DNA from: an uncultured Elusimicrobia bacterium
GTDB lineage: Bacteria; Elusimicrobiota; Elusimicrobia; Elusimicrobiales; UBA9959
DNA: 36,063 nt
Assembly (NCBI GenBank): GCA_903867985.1
Contig: CAIPTO010000045.1
Location: 1-36,063 of the forward strand
Direction: 5' to 3'
Below the pieces are notes generated by a model that saw only the letters and a list, made by a program, of their open reading frames with translations, ran no database searches and had not been told where the DNA came from. Within the stretch, counting starts at the first letter, position 1; every line of letters starts with the position of its first letter. Below, one piece after another: positions 29,549 to 36,063 of this stretch. The position numbers and the translations under genes are program-made.

Positions 29549-29773
29549 ATGAAAGAAAAAATTGCCGAGGTTATTGAAAAAATAAAACCCATGCTTGAGG
29601 CGGACGGCGGATCTATTGAGCTGCTTGGAGTTGATGAGAAGAGCGGCATAGTGAAAGTGCGTCTTACCGGAGCCTGCGGCTGCTGCCCTCATGCCACTAT
29701 GACACTTAAGAACGTCGTGGAGCGCATGATAAAGGAAGAAGTACCCCAGGTCAAAGAAATTGTTGTCGGCTGA
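29549..29773 (+). CDS. Nfu-type Fe-S cluster carrier
   Basis: A 74-residue single-domain protein equal to the C-terminal module of NifU. LEADGGSIELLGVDE and GACGCCPHATMTLKNVVERMIKEEVP carry the CxxC that binds a [4Fe-4S] cluster at a dimer interface. It delivers clusters to target proteins such as NadA, a [4Fe-4S] enzyme encoded 1.5 kb downstream. AAAGGAG lies five bases before the ATG. It is the first gene of the run to nadA. It is separate from full-length NifU at 1458-2291. Confidence 0.92.
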   Translation: MKEKIAEVIEKIKPMLEADGGSIELLGVDEKSGIVKVRLTGACGCCPHATMTLKNVVERMIKEEVPQVKEIVVG

Positions 29774-29794
29774 TAGAGAACAACAGGTAACACT

Positions 29795-30604
29795 ACGGCT
29801 TTAATAAATCTCCACTCCCATTCCAGGTGTTCGGACGGCACCCTTGCGCCCCGTGAACTGGCGGACGCTGTTTCAAAGGCCAAGATCGGATATTTCTCGC
29901 TCACCGACCATGACATCTCTCTGGGCTGGGCGGAGATCGAGCCCCGCTTAAAAGAGCTCGGCATCCATTATCTTTACGGCATAGAGCTCAGCACCACGCT
30001 TCACGATAATCTTCATATCCTTGGCTACGGCCTGAACCTGAAAGACCCCGTATTTCTGGCCAAGATTGAGGATTTTCGCGCCCGCCGTATTGAGCGGCTT
30101 AAAATAATTATAGCCCTGCTCAATGAGCAGGGCGTGGATGTTTCCTTTGACGAACTTAACACCTCCTCCGGACATTCCTACGGCCGGCCGCACATCGCCG
30201 ATCTGATGAAAAGCAAAGGGTTCGTTAAGACCCGGCAGAAAGCTTTTGAAAAATATATCGCCTATGGGAAACCAGCCTATTCCCCGCCGCGCGGTCCTGA
30301 TATTGAAGAAGCCATAAAAACCATAAAAAATGCCGGCGGGATAGCGGTGCTGGCTCACCCCGGAGTTGTTTATAATATTCTTGAGTTGGGCAAGTGGAAG
30401 GACATGGGTTTGGACGGGATAGAGGCTTTTTATCCGGCCCACACCAATGTTCTTACACGGGAGTTCCTCGCTCTGGCTAAAACTCACGGGCTTCTGGTCA
30501 CTGCCGGCACCGATTACCACGGGCCCGGTTCGGGGCGGGGCGAACTGTATGGTTTTGAATTCCATGATGAATTCTTCGGGCCGCTAAAAGGAATGTTTTT
30601 ATGA
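29795..30604 (+). CDS. PHP-domain phosphoesterase, apparently starting at ACG
   Basis: Metal-dependent phosphoesterase of the PHP family, 269 residues, similar in layout to the nucleoside 3',5'-bisphosphate phosphatase type. It has LHSHSRCSDGTL at the N-terminus, LTDHD, YGIELST, GRPHIAD, AVLAHPG and TAGTDYHG, all expected metal-ligand sites. The reading frame has two stops at 29771-29776 and no ATG, GTG or TTG before the HSHS motif; the first GTG (30134) is past three metal motifs. The homologous start position holds ACG (29795), with AGGT six bases ahead. Either a non-canonical start or a mutated ATG is present. The stop overlaps the GDPD start (ATGA). Confidence 0.85.
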   Translation, partial: TALINLHSHSRCSDGTLAPRELADAVSKAKIGYFSLTDHDISLGWAEIEPRLKELGIHYLYGIELSTTLHDNLHILGYGLNLKDPVFLAKIEDFRARRIERLKIIIALLNEQGVDVSFDELNTSSGHSYGRPHIADLMKSKGFVKTRQKAFEKYIAYGKPAYSPPRGPDIEEAIKTIKNAGGIAVLAHPGVVYNILELGKWKDMGLDGIEAFYPAHTNVLTREFLALAKTHGLLVTAGTDYHGPGSGRGELYGFEFHDEFFGPLKGMFL

Positions 30605-31317
30605 AAATAATATCGCATCGCGGCGCGTCAGGCTACGCGCCGGAAAACACAATCTCCGCGTTTGAGCTTGCCCTGAAGATGGGCTCAAAGGCATTTGAAT
30701 TCGACGTGCACATGACCAAAGATAAAAAACTGGTAGTGCACCACGACTACGACCTTGCACTCACCGCGGGCAACCACGCGAAGATCGCGGACCTTGATTA
30801 CGCCGCTCTGAAAAAGATAAATGTCGGTAATAAATTCGGCTTTCCCGTTGAGCGCGTCCCCCTTCTGGAGGAAGTCGTCAATCTTATTTCCCCGAAGGCC
30901 GAGTGGATAAACTTTGAACTCAAAAATGATCTGAATGTTTATCCGGGCCTTGAGGAGGCGGTGATTAGCTTCGTCCGCCAGCGCCCCGGCCTGTCGGAAA
31001 AAGCCCTGTTCTCCAGCTTTGATTACGGGACGCTAAAGCGTCTGCGGGCTTTGGATAAATTAATAAAATTGGGATATCTGGGGCATCGTCTCGCGACTTT
31101 GTTATTGCTGCCCGCCATAGTCAGAGCTAAAGCGGTGGGAGCGGTAAATTTTCACATATCGCTGCGCATTGCCGTCGCTCTCAATGTCTCCCTGCTCCGC
31201 AAGGCGGGATTTAGCGTATGCGTCTATACCGTCAATAAAAAAACCGACGCCCTGCGTATGCAGAAGATCGGCGTGGACGGCATTTTTTCAAATTACCCGG
31301 ATATACTACAGAAATAA
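30601..31317 (+). CDS. Glycerophosphodiester phosphodiesterase
   Basis: Hydrolyses glycerophosphodiesters to glycerol-3-phosphate and an alcohol, recycling phospholipid parts. The 238 residues form a GDPD TIM barrel with SHRGASGYAPENTISAFELA (catalytic His and the ENT motif), FEFDVHMTKDKKLVVHHDYDL (metal-binding Glu/Asp and catalytic His), WINFELKND and the closing GVDGIFSNYPDIL. There is no signal peptide, so it is cytoplasmic like UgpQ. It overlaps the PHP gene by four bases and is 1 bp from nadA, so all are probably one transcript. Confidence 0.93.
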   Translation: MKIISHRGASGYAPENTISAFELALKMGSKAFEFDVHMTKDKKLVVHHDYDLALTAGNHAKIADLDYAALKKINVGNKFGFPVERVPLLEEVVNLISPKAEWINFELKNDLNVYPGLEEAVISFVRQRPGLSEKALFSSFDYGTLKRLRALDKLIKLGYLGHRLATLLLLPAIVRAKAVGAVNFHISLRIAVALNVSLLRKAGFSVCVYTVNKKTDALRMQKIGVDGIFSNYPDILQK

Positions 31318-31318
31318 T

Positions 31319-32329
31319 ATGGAAGCGGTGTTAAACGAAGAAATTAAAAGGTTATCGGGCAAGGGCCTTCGTGAGAGCTGCCTGGCAAGGGGGCTTCCGG
31401 CCGTAGCCGCGCTGACCGAAAAGATAAACCGGCTTAAGAAGGAAAAGAACGCTATTGTTTGCGCCCATGTATATCAGACCCCGGATATCATCTGCGGTGT
31501 CGGAGATATTATCGGGGATTCTTATAAGTTGGCGGATGATTCCCGCAAGATGGCCGCGGATATTATAATTTTTTGCGGCGTCCGCTTTATGGGCGAGACC
31601 GCCAAGATCCTTAACCCTTCTAAACAAGTGTATATCCCTTCCCGGAACGCCGGCTGTTCCTTGAGCGAAAGCGTTAACGCCGAAGACGTGCGTAAATTAA
31701 AAGCCAGGTATCCCGGTCTGCCGGTGGTAACCTATATAAACACCTCGGCCGAAGTGAAAGCCGAATCGGATTGCGTAGTTACCAGCGCGAACGCTGAAAA
31801 GATCCTGCGCCGGCTCTATCGGAAGAATGAAAAGATAATTTTTATACCCGACCGGTTTATGGGAGCTAATCTGGCCAAGGTCCTGGGCAAAACTCCCGGC
31901 AAAGATATTATCTTATGGCAGGGCTCATGCGTGGTGCACGAGAAATTTAACGCCGCGGTTATAGGGCTTTACCGGAAGAACTACCCGGGGTTGGCGGTGC
32001 TGGCGCACGCCGAGTGTCCCTCGGATATCATTAACGCTGTGGATTTTATGGGCGGGACTGGAGATATGCTGCATTATATAGAGAACACGAACGCGACTGC
32101 CTATCTGCTGGTGACAGAATGCGGTTTCGGTGAGTTGGCGCGTATCCGGTTCCCGCAAAAGAATTTTATAGCGATGTGCCGGTTATGTCCCTATATGAAG
32201 TCCATCACGCTCGAAAGTATCCTGGACGTTCTGGAAAACCCGAGGCCTGAATTGGAAGTATCAGTTCCCCCCGAAATAGCCGCCCGCGCCAAAAAATCCA
32301 TAGAAAAAATGTTCGAACTTGCTGAATAG
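31319..32329 (+). CDS. nadA: Quinolinate synthase A
   Basis: [4Fe-4S] enzyme that condenses iminoaspartate with dihydroxyacetone phosphate to quinolinate in de novo NAD synthesis. The 336 residues contain the three-fold repeated layout of NadA with cluster cysteines in FCGVRFMGETAKIL, GSCVVHEKF and CRLCPYMKSITLESI. VTYINTSAEVKAESD and TECGFGELARI are also conserved. The ATG at 31319 is the natural start; a longer open frame upstream lies inside the GDPD gene. nadB and nadC are not in the window. An Nfu carrier is encoded upstream in the same run, and NadD is at 22258. Confidence 0.95.
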   Translation: MEAVLNEEIKRLSGKGLRESCLARGLPAVAALTEKINRLKKEKNAIVCAHVYQTPDIICGVGDIIGDSYKLADDSRKMAADIIIFCGVRFMGETAKILNPSKQVYIPSRNAGCSLSESVNAEDVRKLKARYPGLPVVTYINTSAEVKAESDCVVTSANAEKILRRLYRKNEKIIFIPDRFMGANLAKVLGKTPGKDIILWQGSCVVHEKFNAAVIGLYRKNYPGLAVLAHAECPSDIINAVDFMGGTGDMLHYIENTNATAYLLVTECGFGELARIRFPQKNFIAMCRLCPYMKSITLESILDVLENPRPELEVSVPPEIAARAKKSIEKMFELAE

Positions 32330-32343
32330 TGAGATTCAAAGGT

Positions 32344-32363
32344 CCGGGGACAGCTGTCCCCGG
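32344..32363. repeat. Perfect 20-bp GC-rich palindrome
   Basis: CCGGGGACAG followed by its exact reverse complement, in the gap between convergent nadA and lipoprotein genes. No T-run follows on either strand. It could act in termination or be a REP-type palindrome; the GGGGACAG core resembles REP elements linked to TnpA_REP transposases, which is recalled rather than checked. Confidence 0.6.
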
Positions 32364-32372
32364 AATTTCCAT

Positions 32373-33305
32373 TCAAAGTAACCCTGCCGTTGTTGCGGTC
32401 GAAATAGAAATTCTCCGGAAACCTTTTAATAAATTATTCCTGCTCTCTTTTTGGTCGCCGGCGGTGCCCCATCCTTCTGATTGATAGAGAATCTTGCCGT
32501 CCTGTAAAAAGTAAAAATGCGGGGAGATTGTAAAATCTAAGCCGGGGAAGTCACTTGCCTTGTAAGCCAAATACACTTCCTGAAAATTAAAGTGGCTTTT
32601 CCACAACGCTACGCTTTCAGCATTGACCCTGTTGGTTATTACCGTGCCATATTTTATAAAAACGGTCGCTAAATTCGGATCCGCCATGATCCCTTCCATT
32701 GCTGCCTCCCCCATCGCGCAACCCGGAAGCATAACCATAACAACCTTTGGCCCCTTATCCAGTGGCAGGACTTTGAGTTCTATCGTTTTCCCTTCATCCA
32801 GCACATTATAAACCCGCCAAAGAGTCGCGCCAGTCGGATTGTTAGAAATTATTGTTTCGGGCATGGAGAAAAGTTTGATATCCGGAAATTGGTTCTTTAT
32901 TCCCCTCGCCTTATCAAACATCCGGGCTGCGAGGAAGGTTCTAAACATGTTTTTTATGTCATATTCGCTCGATATATGTCTGGCGAGTTTCTCCTGAAAA
33001 ACTTTTTCCTGCATCGCGACGTGGTTTTCATCCTCCGGGAAAGAGAATGTGATAGTGGATAAAGCCTTATACAGCCGTGTCAGCTCAGTGTCTGAATATC
33101 GTTTAATCTTTGCCGTTGAAAATTCATTGTCGCTAATTCCTTTGGCCAAGGCGGATAGTGCGGGCAGACTATAACCTGGCTTTGAGGTCGCCTCATTGAT
33201 CGTATCCGCGCGCTTAAGGGTTTTTGCATACGTCCCGGAGCACCCGGACAGAAAAAGAAATGCAGCCAATGCGATGAAGAAGTCAAAAAATTGTCGTGTT
33301 TTCAT
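32373..33305 (-). CDS. Lipoprotein with thioredoxin-like domain, paralogue A
   Basis: Not a named family. The 310-residue protein has a lipoprotein signal ending LFLSGCSGT, with the lipidated Cys near residue 22. The N-terminal half is helical. The C-terminal half resembles a thioredoxin fold: a beta strand VVMVMLPGCAMGEAAMEGI, where the usual CxxC is a lone Cys, then VYLAYKASDFPGLDF and ISPHFYFLQDGKILYQSEGW. It is a paralogue of 33579-34481 with the same layout (PGC, SDFPG, SPxFYFxxDGKIL). It probably sits in the outer membrane or periplasm. An ATG two codons earlier is also possible. Confidence 0.75.
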   Translation of the reverse strand: MKTRQFFDFFIALAAFLFLSGCSGTYAKTLKRADTINEATSKPGYSLPALSALAKGISDNEFSTAKIKRYSDTELTRLYKALSTITFSFPEDENHVAMQEKVFQEKLARHISSEYDIKNMFRTFLAARMFDKARGIKNQFPDIKLFSMPETIISNNPTGATLWRVYNVLDEGKTIELKVLPLDKGPKVVMVMLPGCAMGEAAMEGIMADPNLATVFIKYGTVITNRVNAESVALWKSHFNFQEVYLAYKASDFPGLDFTISPHFYFLQDGKILYQSEGWGTAGDQKESRNNLLKGFRRISISTATTAGLL

Positions 33306-33327
33306 AAACATCCGCTCTGATCTCCAG

Positions 33328-33352
33328 CCGGGGGTATAAGTAATACCCCCGG
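33328..33352. promoter_or_regulatory. GC-rich hairpin ahead of lipoprotein A
   Basis: CCGGGGGTAT and ATACCCCCGG form a perfect 10-bp stem with a five-base loop, about 20 bases before the lipoprotein start on the minus strand. No T-run follows on that strand. It may end the upstream transcript, protect a 3' end, or control translation. The gap 33312-33578 holds nothing else recognised. Confidence 0.6.
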
Positions 33353-33578
33353 TTTAAATATTATCAGTAGTTACTATAAATCGTAACAACTCATTAGGGA
33401 ATTCCGGCGACAGCTTGCGCTCAAGTTTCTAATGCAACAGTTTTTGTAAAAACTTCGCGTGGGCATTGTCGGGCACGCTCTCTTATAAATAGCGCCCTTG
33501 TTTTTCCTGGTTCCAGGAAAGTGGCCATGGGGAATTTCAGGGGCGGTTGCAAGGTCCGTAAAATCGGGAGCTATCTGG

Positions 33579-34481
33579 TTACTCTGTTTTTGTTTTGATT
33601 CCTATTGCTGCCAGCCCGTTGCGGATCTTGTTTTTTGCATATTTCCCGCCACCGTCGTTGTCCCAGCCGCTGAATTCGTCCAGTATTTTCCCGTCTTTAA
33701 TGAAGTAAAAAGTTGGAGATATCCTCAAGAGGGAGAAGCCGGGAAAGTCGCTTGATTTTCGCGCTATATATACCGCATCGAAATTGGAGTGTTTTTTTAC
33801 GGTCTCAACGCCTGCGGGATCGAACGCCCTGGTCAGCATAAATCCTTTAGCACGAAAAACGGGCCCGAGTTCCGAATCTGCAAATATTCCGTCCGCGGCC
33901 ATTTCAGCGAACTCACATCCGGGACGTATAACCATTGCGATCGCCTGACCGCTCTTCGGAAGCAGCTGCAGGTTAACTTTTTTTCCTTGTTCTGAAACCT
34001 TATATACCCACCACCCTTCAGACTTGACGGTATCCACCGGAACGATTTCAGGGACTTCCGGCAAAGACTTGTCGGGGAACTCCCGCCGTAACGCAACAGC
34101 CTTGCTGAATAGTCCTGACATAATGAAAGCATTATACATGCGCTCGGTATCATCCCCCATGTTGTTTCCCCTTCGGCCCTTTTCTTTGAATGCGCGCTCC
34201 ATCCTTAACGTATAGTTTTCTTCATCAGGCAAATAAAGAGAGATCTTCATTAACGCGCGAAACATTGAGTCCACAGCTTTATCCGAATATTTTTTCATGC
34301 GCGTCGGAGACAGATCTTCCGCTGTAATTGAGGATGACAGGTTGTTAATGGCATCCATATCATGCTTTCTCCCGGCAGCGGAAACTTCTTCGGATACCTT
34401 CGCAAGTCTAATTTCCGGACCGGCACACCCGGCCAGATATAGCGTAGCCGATAGAGCCATAATAATGTTTATGTTTTTCAT
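33579..34481 (-). CDS. Lipoprotein with thioredoxin-like domain, paralogue B
   Basis: A 300-residue lipoprotein with the lipobox YLAGCAGP (Cys19). It is related to the protein at 32373-33305 throughout: a helical front part with YSDKAVDSMFRALMKIS, then VYKVSEQGKKVNLQLLP, the strand AMVIRPGCEFAEMAADGIF with a lone Cys at the thioredoxin active-site position, AVYIARKSSDFPGFSL and ISPTFYFIKDGKILDEFSGW. Two copies in tandem point to a local duplication followed by divergence. No redox partner is nearby. GAAGGG precedes the ATG. Function unknown; a monothiol thioredoxin-like role is inference. Confidence 0.75.
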   Translation of the reverse strand: MKNINIIMALSATLYLAGCAGPEIRLAKVSEEVSAAGRKHDMDAINNLSSSITAEDLSPTRMKKYSDKAVDSMFRALMKISLYLPDEENYTLRMERAFKEKGRRGNNMGDDTERMYNAFIMSGLFSKAVALRREFPDKSLPEVPEIVPVDTVKSEGWWVYKVSEQGKKVNLQLLPKSGQAIAMVIRPGCEFAEMAADGIFADSELGPVFRAKGFMLTRAFDPAGVETVKKHSNFDAVYIARKSSDFPGFSLLRISPTFYFIKDGKILDEFSGWDNDGGGKYAKNKIRNGLAAIGIKTKTE

Positions 34482-34494
34482 AATCCCTTCTCAA

Positions 34495-34521
34495 GTGGGG
34501 GCAGAACTGCTCTGCCCCCAC
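34495..34521. promoter_or_regulatory. GC-rich hairpin ahead of lipoprotein B
   Basis: GTGGGGGCAGA and TCTGCCCCCAC form a perfect 11-bp stem with a five-base loop, 14 bases before the lipoprotein B start. It is placed like the hairpin ahead of lipoprotein A. No T-run follows on the minus strand. Confidence 0.6.
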
Positions 34522-34532
34522 CAACAATAGCA

Positions 34533-35276
34533 TTACTTGCAAGTCGTAGTATTACATTTGTATCCATCCTCAAAGTCGCACCCTCGGAGAACAGCTTTGC
34601 CTTTTGCGCCAGTAGAGGCATTGCAGGAATAATCGGTAAGAATATGGCGTGATTCTGCTCCCGGTGCTGCCGGCATAATTATACTGAGTATCTCTTCGAA
34701 TCTTTCAGGAGCAATTTCCTTTTCGAGTGCATCGGTTTTAACAGAAACCATGGCGCCATTTAAAAGCTTCATATTATCTAACAAATCCTCCTTGGTTTTT
34801 TCTGGAATACCCTGCAGAAGCTCCCCCATTTGTACCATCGGGCGGTCAATAGCAGGGTTATCGGAATTTATATCTTCCTCCTGGGACTCAAAGGCCAGTA
34901 GAATCTCATCTATTCTTGCGAGGGATAGTCCATTCCGCTCTAGAACCGTATAATCCCGGGCAGCCACTCTTCCATTTGTTAATTTTATGCTGGACATAAA
35001 CTCCACCCGGTCTTTGGCGGAAAGATCTTTTAGCAGATCTTTTACTGCAATAATGCGGTCTTTGTACGGATTTGCAGTATCCTCCGCGGAGGATCGGCGC
35101 ACAGCCTGAGGAGTGGGAACTTTTTGCGTTTCATTATTCTCGTTCACTTTAGCTATTACATACGGGTTAATGCTTTTGTTTTCAGAACCGTCAAATGATA
35201 CAGCCACATTCTCCGCATTGGTGAAACCAACCCCTAAACATATTATACCGATTACTGCCATCATTGTTTTCTTCAT
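34533..35276 (-). CDS. Secreted protein with Cys-containing C-terminus
   Basis: Not recognised. The 247-residue protein has a signal peptide (about 1-21, cleaved near TNA-EN), so it is exported. The middle is helical and polar with two similar segments (VEFMSSIKLTNGRVA ... LARIDEILLAF and DLLDNMKLLNGAMVS ... RFEEILSIIMP), which looks like an internal duplication. The last 30 residues hold four cysteines (YSCNAST, RGCDFEDG, YKCNTTTCK), suggesting two disulfides outside the cytoplasm. It lies upstream of the lipoprotein pair on the same strand but is separated from it by a hairpin. Confidence 0.7.
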   Translation of the reverse strand: MKKTMMAVIGIICLGVGFTNAENVAVSFDGSENKSINPYVIAKVNENNETQKVPTPQAVRRSSAEDTANPYKDRIIAVKDLLKDLSAKDRVEFMSSIKLTNGRVAARDYTVLERNGLSLARIDEILLAFESQEEDINSDNPAIDRPMVQMGELLQGIPEKTKEDLLDNMKLLNGAMVSVKTDALEKEIAPERFEEILSIIMPAAPGAESRHILTDYSCNASTGAKGKAVLRGCDFEDGYKCNTTTCK

Positions 35277-35318
35277 TTTAGCCTCCCCTTTTTTTCTGTT
35301 GTTTCTGCTAACAAAAAA

Positions 35319-35346
35319 GGGAAAGCAAATTTTAATTTGCTTTCCC
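35319..35346 (-). terminator. Intrinsic terminator, minus strand
   Basis: GGGAAAGCAAATT pairs with AATTTGCTTTCCC across two bases, and on the minus strand the stem is followed by TTTTTTG. It is placed to end transcription of the split gene at 35401-35769. Two weaker stems (35354-35371 and 35383-35398) lie between that gene and this terminator. Confidence 0.85.
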
Positions 35347-35400
35347 TGGATACACCGGATTACGGTCCGGTCGTGGATACTCCGGGGCCAATCCCCCGAA

Positions 35401-35769
35401 TTACAAGGCTACTTCTTGCTGCGTTATAGCGTACCCTGTAAGACTGGGCGCGCCAAGGGCACTAAGGGAAGTGTTCGTATGGGTCGAAGGGCCTATCTGA
35501 AGATTGTTGTCATAGTGAAAAGGGGGTGCCGGAGGTTTTGTTTGCGGCTCCTTGGCGGAACTGAAGGTGTTTTATGCTGAGGAAAATATAAAGTTCATGA
35601 TTTCCTCAGGATTCCTGAACAAGAGTCTGCTAGAATATTTTATCAGGTAAGCTGGAAATATGCCTTCACATGGCAGTGGCGATGAAATAAACAGGATGTC
35701 GCCTTGGTTTAATTTGGGTGCTAGAAATATTGCTTGATTGTGATTATGGATTTCTGCTATATATATCAT
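35401..35769 (-). pseudogene. Small gene interrupted by one in-frame TAA
   Basis: An open frame of 65 codons (start MIYIAEIHNHNQ at 35769) meets a TAA at 35572-35574. The same frame then stays open for 56 more codons and ends at 35401. The second part (KEPQTKPPAPPFHYDNN ... LTGYAITQQEVAL) has protein-like composition, no start codon of its own, and is followed by a good terminator. The simplest reading is a 122-codon gene disrupted by a nonsense mutation, possibly CAA to TAA. Alternatives are stop readthrough or a sequencing error. The protein family is not recognised and no ribosome site is clear. Confidence 0.55.
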
Positions 35770-35776
35770 TGAGTGA

Positions 35777-35846
35777 TAAGGGTTAAGTTATAAGGAATAA
35801 GTTTTAACCGGTAGTTGCTTGTAACTTACTACTTACTCCTTCACTG
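35777..35846. repeat. Degenerate heptamer repeat, about 10 units, inverted halves
   Basis: Ten 7-base units in strict phase. The first four are of type TAAGTTA (TAAGGAA and others). After the middle they switch to type TTACTAC, the opposite orientation. It lies between divergent genes just before the start of the last protein. This is the longest of the period-7 arrays in the window. Confidence 0.65.
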
Positions 35847-35855
35847 CTGATAATT

Positions 35856-36063
35856 ATGAACCTTATTAAACGATTGACGGCAATAAATATTTTGATGGTG
35901 CTGGCGCTTGCGGCGGCACCGGGTTCTTCATTTGCCGCTATAACGATGATCTCCCCCGCGGCCGGCGCGGTTGATGTTTCACAAAGCCCGTCGCTTCACG
36001 CGGCGGATCTCGCGCTTGGCACCTCTGTGCAGTATCATTTCCAGATCAACACGGCAGCGGACA
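35856..36063 (+). CDS. Exported protein, 5' part only (cut by window end)
   Basis: The first 69 codons of a gene that runs out of the window. MNLIKRLTAINILMVLALAA...FAA is a clear signal peptide with cleavage near residue 28. The following TMISPAAGAVDVSQSPSLHAADLALGTSVQYHFQI looks like an Ig-like or fibronectin-type repeat as found in large surface or secreted multidomain proteins. No strong ribosome site precedes the ATG. Family cannot be assigned from this fragment. Confidence 0.65.
   Translation, partial: MNLIKRLTAINILMVLALAAAPGSSFAAITMISPAAGAVDVSQSPSLHAADLALGTSVQYHFQINTAAD

Noticed and set aside
31169-31318. N-terminal extension of nadA
   Set aside because: It is the GDPD gene in another frame; NadA likeness begins at 31319.

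Overview
This 36 kb window is chromosomal DNA from a moderately GC-rich, Gram-negative-type bacterium, read here as Elusimicrobiota or a close relative. That placement is an inference from gene content and order: dnaA-dnaN-DUF721-gyrB-gyrA, a nadD/yqeK fusion with LytR_C, PilT, RsfS and ArgS, and a NifU/NifS pair for Fe-S assembly. No rRNA, tRNA, phage, transposase or CRISPR array is visible.

Layout. (1) 1-2460: nifU-nifS on the minus strand, bracketed by an inverted pair of a hairpin-rich repeat of at least 100 bp. (2) 2483-7132: a tight four-gene minus-strand operon: a small membrane protein, a large membrane protein ending in eight cysteines at i+4 spacing, a radical SAM/SPASM enzyme with a PqqD-like N-terminus, and a four-helix membrane protein. 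This is the best candidate for an undescribed system. (3) 7257-10068: a tandem ACT protein (plus), then EttA and MarC (minus), with a bidirectional terminator between the convergent genes. (4) 10153-18162: gyrA, gyrB, DUF721, dnaN and dnaA, all minus. DnaA boxes overlap the dnaA start and an AT-rich stretch follows (probable oriC, 18155-18439). recF is not present in this cluster. (5) 18440-22140: tldD, tldE and a DUF2064-type transferase, minus. (6) 22258-28457: a plus-strand run nadD-yqeK, LytR_C, pilT, cNMP-binding/GAF-like, rsfS with a Lys/Ala-rich tail, argS, closed by a terminator. (7) 28556-32329: cobalamin adenosyltransferase and a conserved hypothetical (minus), then nfu, a PHP phosphoesterase lacking a normal start codon, GDPD and nadA (plus). 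(8) 32373-36063: accessory secreted proteins (two paralogous lipoproteins, a Cys-tailed secreted protein), a small gene split by one in-frame stop, and the start of an exported protein cut by the window edge.

Genes from 137 to 22140 are almost all on the minus strand and genes from 22258 to 32329 mostly on the plus strand, as expected around a bidirectional origin. Several intergenic gaps carry decayed tandem repeats with a strict 7-base period, recalling the heptanucleotide STRR repeats of cyanobacteria.

All functional calls come from reading motifs in the translated sequence; no database search was run.
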